Shown: in pieces, positions 11,738 through 21,547 of the stretch
How the letters are laid out: each line of letters begins with the position of its first letter
Position numbering within the stretch: the first letter of the stretch is position 1
From: Puffinus mauretanicus
Lineage: Eukaryota > Chordata > Aves > Procellariiformes > Procellariidae
Assembly (NCBI GenBank): GCA_023333565.1
Contig: JAJKFH010001402.1
Coordinates: forward strand, 1-64,000
DNA length: 64,000 nt
Reading direction: 5' to 3'
Notes under the pieces: generated by a model
Seen by the model: only the letters and a program-made list of their open reading frames with translations
Databases searched by the model: none
Told to the model about the DNA's origin: nothing
Translations under genes and position numbers: made by a program

Positions 11738-12246
11738 CTGGGCCCCTCACTACAAGAAGGACATTGAGGTGCTGGAGTGTGTCCAGAGGAGGGCAACGAA
11801 GCTGGTGAAGGGCCTGGAGCACAAGACTTATGAGGAGCGGCTGAGGGAACTGGGGTTGTTTAGTCTGGAGGAGAGGAGGCTGAGGGGAGACCTCATCGCG
11901 CTCTACAACTACCTGAAAGGAGGTTGTAGCAAGGTGGGTGTTGGTCTCTTCTCCCAAGTAACTAGCGATAGGACAAGAGGAAATGGCCTCAAGTTGCGCC
12001 AAGGGAGTTTAGATTGGACATTAGGAAAAATTTCGTTACTGAAAGAGTGGTCAGGCCTTGGAACAGGCTGCCCAGGGAAGTGGTAGAGTCACCATCCCTG
12101 GAAGTATTTAAAAGACGTGTTGATGAGGCCCTTAGGGACATGGTGTAGTGGGCATGGGGGTGTTAGTTTGACGGTTGGACTCGATGATCTTAGAAGTCTT
12201 TTCCAACCTTACTGATTCTATGATTTTATGATTCTATGATTCTATC
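11738..12246 (+). mobile_element. CR1 3' fragment inserted in the provirus (copy 2)
   Basis: A 5'-truncated CR1 on the plus strand. It covers the C-terminal coding end of ORF2 ([20 protein letters not shown] block, here with a cysteine variant) and the 3' UTR, and it finishes in ATTCTATG-type repeats at about 12220-12246. It interrupts the minus-strand integrase coding sequence, which resumes at 12247, so it is younger than the provirus. I could not identify a clear target duplication. Confidence 0.93.
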
Positions 12247-13025
12247 GCATATCGTTTTACTGATTCCACCATTGCCTCTGCTCCCATATGTGTTTCAGCA
12301 TGGGTTTTGACCATTAATTTCTTCATAATTTCAGGGGTTACTATACATTGTCCATGTGAAGTTATCCACCATCCTTGATCATTCTTCTTACAATGTAATA
12401 GCATAGCTAATTTATTTTCTTTCTCATTATAATTTGGGGATTCCACCTGAATTTCTTTTGATGGAATTAAAACATAAATCATAGTATTTAATGCTACACA
12501 TTTAGCAGCCTCATCTGCTTTCCGATTTCCTTGTATTACTTTTGAGTCCCCTTTTTGATGAGCCTTACAATGAATCACTGCAACTTCTTTAGGTTTCTGT
12601 ACTGCTTCCAACAAATTTAAAATCTCTGTTCCATATTTTATAGGGGTACCACTGGCAGACAAAAGTCCTCGCTCCTTCCATATTGCTCCATGAGCATGCA
12701 CAACTCCAAAAGCATATTTAGAATCTGTATAGATGTTGACTCTTTTACCTTTAGCCAAATTTAAGGCTTTTGTTAGGGCTATAATTTCTGCCTTCTGGGC
12801 GGATGTATTTAGAGGTAATGTGTTTATTTCTCAATCTTCAGTTAAAGTTACCACGGCATAGCCAGCCCTCCTTTCTCTTTTTACAACAAAGCGGATTCCA
12901 TCAGTACATAATTCTTCATCCGGAGTTTGTAGAGGGACATCTTTCAGATCTGGCCTGCTGGCATATACCTGTTCAATGACTTGTAAACAATCATGGTTAA
13001 GATCACTCTCTTTTTCACTTGGCAT
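12247..13025 (-). pseudogene. Endogenous retroviral RNase H and integrase N-terminus
   Basis: Minus-strand continuation of pol. RNase H blocks are LCTDGIRF with an acidic residue, the IYTDSKYAF block, and the HCKAHQKGDSKVIQGNRKAD block typical of gammaretroviral RNase H. A TGA near 12831 splits the domain into two in-frame parts. A frameshift near 13030 separates it from RT. Toward 12300 it enters the region joining RNase H to integrase, with THAETHMGAEAM, and is then cut by the CR1. In an intact virus this domain degrades genomic RNA during reverse transcription. Confidence 0.85.
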
Positions 13026-13039
13026 TAAAGAGGCAGGAT

Positions 13040-14191
13040 TTAAAATTGTTCTAAGAATTCTTCAGGGCCTTTGGTTGCCTCATACAATGGTTTTGCCATC
13101 AAACCATAATTTGGAATCCAAAGGCGACACCAGCCGGCCATTCCTAGAAATCTTCTCAACTCTCTTTTGGATTGAGGGGGTGCCATCCTGCAAATGGCTT
13201 CTTTTCTATCATTTCCCAATCTTTGCTGTCCTTGGGAAATCTCAAAACCCAAATAAATTATAGTTTGTTTTGCAATTTGTGCTTTCTTCTCTGACACCCT
13301 ATACCCGGCCATTCCCAAAAAGTTTAGGAGGCGAACAGTCTTTTCTTTGCAGATCTCAATAGTATCTGCTCCCAATAGGATGTCATCAACATCCTGAAGG
13401 AGGGTGATTTGACCTTCCTTACCGGACCAGTGTTCCAGTTCCTTATTCAGAGCTGCTCCAAAGATGGTTGGGCTGTTTTTAAACCCTCGTGGCAGCACAG
13501 TCCAGCAGAGCTGAGTCCTCCTCCCAGTCGACGGATCTTCCCATTCAAAAGCAAAAATCTTTTGACTGTTTTCTTCCAGAGGTATACAAAAGAAAGCATC
13601 TTTCAAATCTATAACAGAGAAATATGCATTTGATTCACTGATAGTAGGATGTTGTTTCTTTCTTACCGGTCGAACTCCTGGTTTCAACTCAACTTTTACC
13701 AGTTCCACATTTTTTGCTCTTCTTGGTTTCTCTGTTGCCCAAGCAAAAGGGTAAACTGCATCTTTAATTTCTTCTGGAATTTCTTCAGATTCATCTGTGT
13801 TTGTCTGTAATAAATAAACTTGGGCTTGCCAGGCATTAGCTTCAGGAAAATGAACTTGGATTCTTCCTTTTTTAAAGTTAATTTGTGCTCCCAATTTATT
13901 CAATAAATCCCGTCCTAAGAGAGGCATGGTGCATTCAGGTATATATAAAAATTCATGCATCAATGTTTTTCCTCCAATTTTACATTTTAAAGGTTTCAAA
14001 AAAGGCCTTACCTCCTCCTTTCCCGTGACCCCAACAATAGATACATTAAATTTACTCATTGGTCCTTTACATATATTTATAACAGAATATTTTGCTCCAG
14101 TATCTACTAAAAAATTGACTACTTCATCTCCCAGCTTTACTGGAACCAGGGGCTCAGCTGGGAAAATATCATTTTCTACCCCTGGTCCCCA
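13040..14191 (-). pseudogene. Endogenous retroviral protease and reverse transcriptase
   Basis: A single open frame follows the gag-pol TGA. The aspartic protease comes first, with FLVDTGAKYS and the later LLGRDLL block. RT follows with the SVIDLKDAFFCIPL block, LPRGFKNSPTIF, and an active-site block reading LLQDVDDILL. The first residue of the usual Y-x-D-D box is aspartate (codon GAT at 13391-13393). Near 13650, sequence between the RT N-terminus and the SVIDLKDAF block is missing, which I estimate at several tens of residues. The thumb and connection block ends REL-RFLGMAGWCRLW. Class I gammaretroviral affinity is clear; activity is not possible. Confidence 0.88.
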
Positions 14192-14194
14192 TCA
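14192..14194 (-). other. TGA separating gag and pol in one frame
   Basis: Nucleocapsid and protease are in the same reading frame. The only interruption between 14386 and 13040 is this TGA, followed by TGG. Gammaretroviruses express Gag-Pol by readthrough of a single stop at this place, most often UAG. It may therefore be the original recoding site, not a damaging mutation. Confidence 0.7.
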
Positions 14195-14386
14195 TTCAGA
14201 ATCTCCTTCCATCATAAGTAAATCAGCTTCAGGTGGTATCTGCTGTGACTGAGTCATGACTGCTTCTTTGTTCTTTGGACACTCACTCTTCCAGTGTCCT
14301 TGTTTCCTACATACAGCACATTGATTAAATTCTAATGGGGTATATTGGTTAAACATATCTCTACCTCCTCTACCTTTTCCTTTCAA
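14195..14386 (-). pseudogene. Endogenous retroviral nucleocapsid, one zinc knuckle
   Basis: The C-terminal Gag region has a glycine and arginine-rich basic stretch (GKGRGGRD) followed by one CCHC knuckle, CAVCRKQGHWKSEC. A single knuckle is the gammaretroviral pattern; alpha- and betaretroviruses have two. The open part is preceded by more basic codons, out of frame with the capsid piece upstream. It ends at the TGA at 14192-14194. Confidence 0.85.
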
Positions 14387-14587
14387 ATATCTTCTACCTC
14401 TTCCTCCAGCTGATCCTCGGGCATTTACAAAAGCAGCTGCTAGAATAGCAGCTTTTTGTTTCCTGTCTTTTATTTTTTCTTTTCCCTAATTTTTCTTTTC
14501 CTCCTCTTCCCTATTATTATAATATAGTCATTCCTGTAATTTCATCCACTTTCTGCAATTTCTTTCGAATATCTGGAGCAGCTTGCC

Positions 14588-14845
14588 CTACAAAGTAGTA
14601 AATATTGCTCTATTCTCATCATTCTCAGGATCTAAGTCTGTCCATTTCCTAGCTACCTCACGTAATCGTTCATAAAAGGTGGATGGGTCCTCTGTTTTTC
14701 CTTGAATTATTTGAGTCAATTTCGCTAAATTCTTTGGGTGGGATATTCCATTCTTTACTCCACACAAAATTAATTGTTGATACTGTTTAATCATCAATTT
14801 CCCATCATTACTATTAGGATTCCAATTTGGATCTTGAGTTGGCAT
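14588..14845 (-). pseudogene. Endogenous retroviral capsid fragment
   Basis: Part of Gag capsid on the minus strand. It carries a QQLILCGVKNG block and a region resembling the major homology region (GKTEDPSTFYERLREV). Matrix, leader and primer binding site are missing. Upstream, within about 50 bases, the sequence changes to a partial LTR on the opposite strand. A frameshift separates it from nucleocapsid. Confidence 0.8.
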
Positions 14846-14893
14846 AAAATGAGCAGGGCCTTTTCTTGCATTTATTCTCTCATTTTTTTATAT

Positions 14894-15171
14894 TTGCTTA
14901 GAAGTCAGGTAACTAGCAGGTGTTGTGTTTGCAGGTGTGTAGAATTGTAACTAGTCTAAATTGTGTATCCTGGAAGCATTGTTAGGCTCTAGTGAAGAAT
15001 AACCTTGGAAACTATAAGCAAGCATGGTCCAAGCATGGCTCAGGGACAAACTGAGACCAGGTGTGCTTGATTTGTGGCAAGTCCACCCAGGCCTGAATAA
15101 AACAACATCTGTCCCGAGCGTGTGGAATTGGTTACTTGCATGCCGGGCATGAATCCGCTTTTCGGACAACA
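14894..15171 (+). repeat. Inverted partial LTR at the provirus right end
   Basis: This piece matches the reverse complement of the left LTR from U3 (TTGCTTAGAAGT) to the terminal GACAACA. It lacks about the first 75 bp of U3 and a ~210-bp internal U3 segment that includes the TATA box. AATAAA lies at 15096-15101. Its plus orientation is opposite to the provirus genes and the left LTR, so it cannot be the original 5' LTR in place. Confidence 0.88.
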
Positions 15172-15285
15172 GTGGCTGTTAGGGGGAAGAGAACTCTGTC
15201 GAAGTGACTGTCAGGGCAGTAAACAAGGAAAATGTTAACATTTTTTTTTTTTGCTCTTTATACATGAGCAGAGGGGCTTTAGTAA

Positions 15286-15977
15286 TGTACCGATCCAATG
15301 TCGGGGGAGGTTTTGATATGATCCCAGGAGTGAGATTAAGACACAGACGAGGTCAAATGCCACCGATTTCAAATGTCCTGAACAACTTTTATTATCAAAA
15401 GTAAAACGTAGTAGCGATAAGATAGATTAGAACAAAGATAGAAATCAAGCAAGCAGTCGGGATAGATTTGCAAGAATAGTCACCACCATGGATCCACGGC
15501 ATCCCAAGGGTCCAAGTCGGAGGTGGGCAGCAGCATGCGGTCGCGCCGGGGTCCAAACCTTTGGGGTTTCGGTTTTGGCAGTGGGTGGTCGCGGCGGGGT
15601 AGGCGGTGGGCGATGCGTGCAGGAGCTTGTCTGGGCAGCCCCCTTTAACCTCATTCAAGGGCTGCAGTTTCCATGGCAACGGCACGTACTTGCACTTTAC
15701 TACATGCCTGTGCATGCGCATATGCTTCACGCGGCTCCAGCCTCGCTCTTCACACAGCTAGCACGCGACTAGCACGTGGCTGCACATGTGCACACGCTCC
15801 TCATGACTGCGGCTAGCACGGGGTCTCTCATGACCTTTGGTTGACCCCAACCAAATCCTGCACATGGCGCAGCCTCTGCAAACCAGAGGTCTCCATGGCC
15901 CTGCAGTCACTCCCATACTATTCTTCACGTAGACAAGCAATCTTTGAGACAAATGCTTTACAGTTCAGTCCCTCACA
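15286..15977 (-). mobile_element. Solo LTR, family II (copy E)
   Basis: A 692-bp LTR in minus orientation. In its own direction it starts TGTGAGGGACTGAACTG and ends GGATCGGTACA. A perfect 5-bp duplication AGTAA flanks it (15281-15285 and 15978-15982). It has an AATAAA signal at 15388-15393 (read on minus), and a GTTGCCATGGAAACTG block upstream of the core promoter. Copy F at 19210-19829 is the same family in the other orientation. The two have independent target duplications, so they are not the ends of one provirus. Confidence 0.92.
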
Positions 15978-15982
15978 AGTAA

Positions 15983-16564
15983 CACCAAGTTTGATAGTGG
16001 ATAACAATGCTTGCTTCTGATTTAGGGGCTGACCAAGCTGGGCTGAGGCATAGACACCCCAACAAATGTGCACTCTTAGACCCCCTCCCTGTTGCATCCT
16101 GCTTGTTATTGTTCTGTAATTATAAACACAGAATAAAAGCAGCAGCTGCTCTTCAGGTGTCCCTTACAAAAATCCTGCTCTCAATGACCTTGAGTGGATT
16201 GAAGTTTTCCATGGAGTTCATGTGTGTTAGAATGGATTGTTTCTTTAAACCTCAGCCTCAGAGGCTGGGCCAGTCACAGAGGAGTGGAATTCAGAGATTC
16301 TGATTGCACTTTTTCTTGTAGGAACTGTAACATCTGTGTGCTTTCAAGTAGGTACCTGTAATTAGGCAGGGGCAGAGGGGAAGGCTGTGGTGGATACAGG
16401 GCCTCTTTCCTCACCAGACTGGTATTCTGCCTGGATTAACCATTTGTTAGTTTAAAAATTAGAATGTCCTTCCATTCCACAGGGCAACCCACAGGGCTCT
16501 TAGAAGCCTACTGGGTACTAAGACATGATGTGCCACTAGGCCTATTGTACTGCAACATGCCTAT
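15983..16564. other. No recognisable feature
   Basis: Unique-looking sequence between two solo LTRs. I see no exon-like or repeat structure. Confidence 0.55.
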
Positions 16565-16569
16565 GTCCT

Positions 16570-17145
16570 TGTCGTGGTTTAACCCCAGCCAGCAACTAAG
16601 CACCACACAGCCGCTCGCTCACTCCCCCCTGGTGGGATGGGGGAGAGAATTGGAAGGGTAAAAGTGAGAGAACTCATGGGTTGAGATAAAGACAGTTTAA
16701 TAGGTAAAGCAAAAGCCGCGCACACAAGCAAAGCAAAACAAGGAATTCATTCACTACTTCCCATCGGCAGGCAGATGTTCAGCCTTCTCCAGGAAATCAG
16801 GGCTCCATCATGCATAGCGGTTACTTGGGAAGACAAACGCCTTTACTCCGAACGTCCCCTGCTTCCTTCTTCTTCCCCCAGCCTTACATGCTGAGCATAA
16901 CGTCATATGGTATGGAATACCCCATTGGCCAGCTGCGTTGGCTGTCCTGGCTATGCTCCCTCCCAGCTTCTTGTGCACCTGGCAGAGCATGGGAAGCTGA
17001 AAAGTCCTTGACTAGGGTAAGGACTACTTAGCAACAACTAAAATATCAGTATGTTATCAACATTCTTCTCATACTAAATCCAAAACATAGCACTATGCCA
17101 GCTACTAGGAAGACAATTAACTCTATCCCAGCCAAAACCAGGACA
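16570..17145 (-). mobile_element. Solo LTR, family I (copy C)
   Basis: A 576-bp LTR in minus orientation. On the plus strand it opens TGTCGTGGTTTAACCCC and closes AAAACCAGGACA. Perfect 5-bp duplications GTCCT flank it (16565-16569 and 17146-17150). The CRE equivalent is TAACGTCA near 16900. It shares the ATGGTATGGAATACCCC block with copies A, B and D. Confidence 0.93.
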
Positions 17146-17150
17146 GTCCT

Positions 17151-18945
17151 GCATGCACACATCTTATTTAAAAAAATATTTGTTTATCTTGGAGCCCAGA
17201 ATTCACAATTTGTTATCTTATTTCAAAGACATCAGAGCACATGGCAGTTGCTCTTATACTTGTGATAGAAGTGCCATACCATCTTCCTTACTTTTTTCAC
17301 AGGTATTCAAACTTTATACTTCCTGCCTTCACTGAATTTGTGTCTTGTGACAAGAGGATGGGTGTGTCTCAGTTAAATGGCACTTTACATTCTGACATTG
17401 GTGTTATGCCTTAAGGTATGCTACTTAGAAAGGGTTAATGATTAACAGATTAACAGATCTTTTAGTAGAATGCTAATCAATTATTAAAAATCAACAGCTC
17501 AATCAGCTATCTATGACTATGGCCATTCCTAACACCATCTGCCGCAGTGCTAAAATCCAGAGCTCATACCCGTCCATACATGTAAAACAACTATTAATAA
17601 TTTATTGGTCCTTCATAAACTATTGACAAAGAGAAGGTTACATGTTACCCATTTTTGTTTCTTCAAAAGCTGTATTTTGCTTTGCGGACAAAACACATTC
17701 CACAGTTGTGTCCAACAGGGGGACAAAGGTCTTTTCGCTATTGCTAGGTTCACAGTCAATCTCCCCAAGTAGTTTAGCATGTAACTATCTGAGAAGTTGT
17801 TCTGGTGCCATATGCCATCCAAGCCTTCGATTCTTGCTTTCATGGGAGTATCTTTTACCTTTGTAATAAGCCTCCAAGAGCACAACCTAGAAGGAAAGAA
17901 CCTTTTCTTGCAGAGAGGCAGGTTTTTCAATGGTTTCAGAAGCTGCTTTTCTCCTATGTATGTAATCAATATCTTCACTGGTACTACTGTAGCTGCGCTG
18001 CAAAGTTAAGCTGTGCCCAGGAATGCTTCCAGTTGTTCCTGTTGCTTGGTCATTACCTTGCCAGTCCTTTGACGCATGTCAATGAGCACTCTCCTAGACA
18101 GTTCCTGGAGATGGTCCTGGAGAGCTACCATGGACCACAGAGTGAAGTCAAACTGCAGCCACTCTGCAGGAGATGAGACTTTGCTAGCACAGACTGGACA
18201 TTCTGTGCCAGTTATCCTTAAGGCCCATGCACTTTCTTAGCACATGGAATTTAGCTGTGTAGTCATCACCTAAATCCCTAAATGCCTTCTGCATGTATTC
18301 CAGGCCACATAGTCCTGCAGTTTTTAGTGTGGTAAAAACTGCTTGGACACACCCATGTACGTGGTTTTTATTGCAGGTCAGCCTGGTTCTGACCCTGTGT
18401 GATTCCAAGTCTTGGTTTGAATCACAACTGTATCCCTTGGCCAATACTGAGGTCTGTAGGGGAGTGATAAAGTGAGGATAGAATTCCTGTTTCACAAGGT
18501 AAGGGTTTCCATTTGAGCTTAGACTCCATGTCTCTTCTTAAACAATGGAAAGAAATTGTGCTCTCACTGCAGACATTCCATCACAATTAGGTGATTCTCA
18601 TCCTAGAATTGTTCTGATGCACAAGCTTGGAAGGGAGCCCAGGAGACACTTCTACACTGCAGGTGCCTAAGATGAGATGAGGGGAATCAGCCATGTAGCT
18701 GCCTCTGAGAAGGCTCTTCTGTATTTACATGGGTTGGTTTTAATTAGTCAGTTCAAGTACCAGGACCAGCATAACTGAAAGGGGAAAGGTGGAGAGACTC
18801 ATCCAGAGAAAGCCATATGGTTTCTGAAGGAGAACAAATGAAAAAGGGTCAAAAAAGTGAAAGCAGGGAAGCATAGGAGGACTCCGAGCACTCCTGGCAG
18901 TACCCAAAGGAATGGAAAGAAGCCCCACAGTTGCCAGGATCCCTA
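17151..18945. other. Unique-looking DNA, no feature recognised
   Basis: Overlapping open stretches of up to 123 codons occur near 17.6-18.5 kb on both strands. They show no domain, no codon pattern favouring one frame and no splice-bounded exon that I can defend. Confidence 0.5.
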
Positions 18946-19209
18946 ACACAGAATCACAGAATGGTTGAGGTTGCATGGGACTTCTAGAGGTCATCTGGTC
19001 CAACCCTGCTGCTCAAGCCACCTAAAGTCTGTTGCCCGTGACCATGTCCAGACAGCTATTGAATATCTCCAAGGAGGGAGACTCCACAACCTCGCTGGGA
19101 AACCTATGCCAGTGCTCAGACACCCTCACAGTGAAAAAGTGTTTCCTGGTGTTCAGAAGGAACCTCCTATGTTTGAGTTTGTGCCCATTGCCTCTAGTCC
19201 TGTTACTGG
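18946..19209 (-). mobile_element. CR1, older subfamily, 3' part (copy 3, left half)
   Basis: The 3' end of an older CR1 on the minus strand, beginning with CACAGAAT-type terminal repeats at 18946. It covers the 3' UTR and the last ORF2 codons (NTRKHFF-like and [17 protein letters not shown] blocks). LTR copy F interrupts it at 19209, and it continues at 19830. Confidence 0.9.
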
Positions 19210-19829
19210 TGTGAAAGACTGAATTGTAGAACTTTTGTCTCAAAGACTGCTTATCTGGGCAAGGATTCCTTTGGCTGCTGAATATGATAAGAATGGCTGC
19301 AAGGCTACAGAGATCTCCGGCTGGCAAGGTGTGAAAGACTGAATTGTAGATCTGGGTGAGGATTTCTCTGGCTGCTAAGAAAGGCTGCAAGGTGTGAAAG
19401 ATCTCTGGCTGGCACATGCTGGTCAAGACTCAGAAATGCGGAGACGTGTCATTGCCATGGAAACTGTAGCCCTCAAATGAGAATAAAAGGGACTGCCAAG
19501 AGGACCCCAGCACGATTGCCGATCCCACCGAAACACCGCGGACCCCGGAGCGACCGCCCACCGCTGGAACACCAAGAGATTTGGACCCCCGGGACGCCGC
19601 GGATCCATGGTAGTGACTATTCTTGCAACTCTATCCTGAATGCCTGCTTGACTTCTGTCTTTTTACTCTATTCTATCCTATCGCTACTAATTTTCTACTT
19701 TTGATATTAAAAGTTGCTGGTTTGGGTATACGGCATTTGACCTCGTTTGTGTCTTAATCTCGCTCTTGGGATCATATCGAAACCTCCCCCAACATCGGAT
19801 CAGGACATTCCCGACATCGGATCGGGACA
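19210..19829 (+). mobile_element. Solo LTR, family II (copy F), nested in CR1
   Basis: A 620-bp plus-strand LTR starting TGTGAAAGACTGAATTG and ending GGATCGGGACA, flanked by perfect ACTGG duplications (19205-19209 and 19830-19834). A TATA-like GAATAAAAGG lies near 19481-19490, and ATTAAA at 19706-19711. The first 21 bases recur at 19330-19350, marking an internal duplication in U3 with 120-bp spacing. Near the 3' end, an ACATCGGATC-GGACA unit is repeated twice. It splits an old CR1, so it is younger than that CR1. Confidence 0.93.
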
Positions 19830-21473
19830 ACTGGTCACCACTGAAAAGAGCCTGGATCCTTCCTCTTTGCATCTTCCCTTCAGGTATTTATATACATTAA
19901 TAGCATCTTCTGAGCCTTCTCTTCTCTAGGCTGAACAGTCCCAGCTTTCTTGGCCTTTCCTCATTGGGGAGATGCTCCAGTCCTTTAATCATCTTTGTGG
20001 CCCTTCGCTGGACTCTCTCCAGTATGCAACCCAGGATACCATTAGCTGTCTTGGCTGTAAGAGCACATTACTGGCTCATGTTCAACTTGGTGTCCACCAG
20101 GACCCACCAGGTCCTTTTCTGACAGCTAGGTGGCCCCCAACATATATTGGTGCATATATTGTTCCTCCCCAGGTGCAGGACTTTGCACTTCCCCTTATTG
20201 AACTTCATGAGGCTCTTGTCAACCCATTTCTCCAGCCTGTCGAGGTCCCTCTGGATGGCAGCACGACTCTCTACCCCTCCTCCCAGTTTTGTGTCATCAA
20301 CAAACTTGACAAGGATACACTCTGCCCCCTCATTAATGAAGGTGTTAAACAGGCCTGAACCCAGTACACCACTAGTTACTGGCCTTCAACCAGACTTTAT
20401 GCCACTGATTTGCATTGTCTGGGGCCAGCCATTTGGCCAGTTTTCAACCCACCTCACTCTCTGCTCATCCAGCCCGTACATCAACAGCTTGTCTATGAGG
20501 TCCTAATGGCAGACAGTGTTGAAAGACTTACTGAAGTCCAGGTAGACAATATCCACTGCTCTCCCCTCATCTACCAGGACAGTCATTTCATTGTAGAAGT
20601 TTATCAAGTTGGTCAAGCATGACTTCCCCTTGGTGAAGCCATGCTGACTACTCCTGGTGATTTTCTTGTCATTTATGGACCTGGAAATGATACCCAGGAT
20701 TGGCTGCTCCATCACCTCCCCAGGGACTGAAGTGAGGCTGACTGGCTTTTAATTCTCTGGGTCCTTCTTGCCCTTCTTGAAGATAGCAGTGACATTTGTT
20801 TTCCTCTATTCTTCGGGCACTTCTCCAAGTCACCATGATCCATCAGAAATTATCGATAGTTGCCTTACAATGACACCTACCAGCTCCCTTGGCACTCGTG
20901 CGTGCATGCCGTATAGGGCCCATGGACTGATGTATCTCCTGTTTGGTTAAGTACTCCCTGACCTGATCCTTTTCCACTAAGGGTACATGTTCGTTGCTTC
21001 AGTTTTCCCCCTGGTCTGTGGGACCTGGGATTCCTGAAGGCCAGTCTTGCTAGTAAAGACTGGGGCAAAGGCAGCTTTCAGTACCTCAGTCTTTTCCATG
21101 CCCTGTATAACCAGGTCCCCTGTCTCGTTAAGCAATGGGCCCACATTTTTCCTAGTCTTCCTTTTGTTGCCTGTGTACTCCAAGAAGCCCTTCTGGAACC
21201 TCCTGAATTGCTTATATCCTGCTGTGTTGTCCCTCCAGCAGTTATTGGTGTGGTTAAAATCCCCCATGAGAGGACATCAGAGCTTGTGAACATGAGGGGG
21301 CTCTTATCTGTCTGTAGAGAGCCTCATCCACTTGTTCTTCCTGGTCAGGTGGCCTATAGCAGACACCCACTATAATGTCACCTTTATCTGTCCTCTCTTT
21401 AATCCTAGCTCATAAGCTCTCAGCTGGCTCCTCATCCATCCCCAGGCAGAGCTCCATGTTCTCCAACTGCTTT
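19830..21473 (-). mobile_element. CR1, older subfamily (copy 3, right half)
   Basis: Continuation of the CR1 interrupted by LTR F. In minus orientation it contains degraded RT blocks (a VDIVYLDFSKSFN block near 20540, and a TKGKSCLTNLINFYN block near 20620), a linker, and endonuclease-region sequence up to about 21470. Many stops and indels are present. The 5' truncation point adjoins a 7-mer minisatellite. Confidence 0.88.
20503..20715 (-). pseudogene. Degraded CR1 reverse transcriptase fragment
   Basis: An open remnant of RT within CR1 copy 3, spanning the HGFTKGKSCLTNL block and the first catalytic-aspartate block YLDFSKSFN. The remainder of ORF2 around it is shifted and stopped. It has no coding potential of its own. 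Confidence 0.8.
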
Positions 21474-21547
21474 CTCACATCTCACATCCAGCTCACATCT
21501 CACATCTCATGTCTCACATCTCACATCTTGCATCTCACATTTCACAA
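21474..21547. repeat. (CTCACAT)n imperfect minisatellite
   Basis: About ten imperfect 7-mers of CTCACAT, with variants such as CTCATGT and CTTGCAT. It directly abuts the 5' truncation of CR1 copy 3. Confidence 0.85.

Larger units (their letters stand above)
9916..15171 (-). mobile_element. Gammaretrovirus-like endogenous provirus, rearranged and inactive
   Basis: A class I endogenous retrovirus read on the minus strand. The order from right to left is gag capsid piece, nucleocapsid, protease, RT, RNase H, integrase (split by a CR1), polypurine tract and 3' LTR. There is no room for env between the integrase C-terminus (about 10990) and the polypurine tract. The left LTR has the expected minus orientation. 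At the right end, where a minus-oriented 5' LTR and primer binding site belong, there is a partial LTR on the plus strand joined straight to capsid sequence. The outer flanks (CTTGA at 9911-9915, GTGGC at 15172-15176) do not match, so there is no target duplication. Stops, frameshifts and deletions make every gene defective. Confidence 0.9.

Noticed and set aside
9320..17145. LTRs B and C as the two ends of one provirus around the gammaretrovirus-like genes
   Set aside because: Each has its own perfect 5-bp duplication (AATAT and GTCCT), and neither matches the provirus LTR sequence.
17613..18495. Possible host exons (open stretches of up to 123 codons)
   Set aside because: Frames overlap on both strands, no splice-bounded homology or domain is evident, and amino-acid composition is not coding-like.
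21474..21547. CRISPR-like array
   Set aside because: The 7-mer repeats are contiguous with no spacers, so this is a minisatellite.
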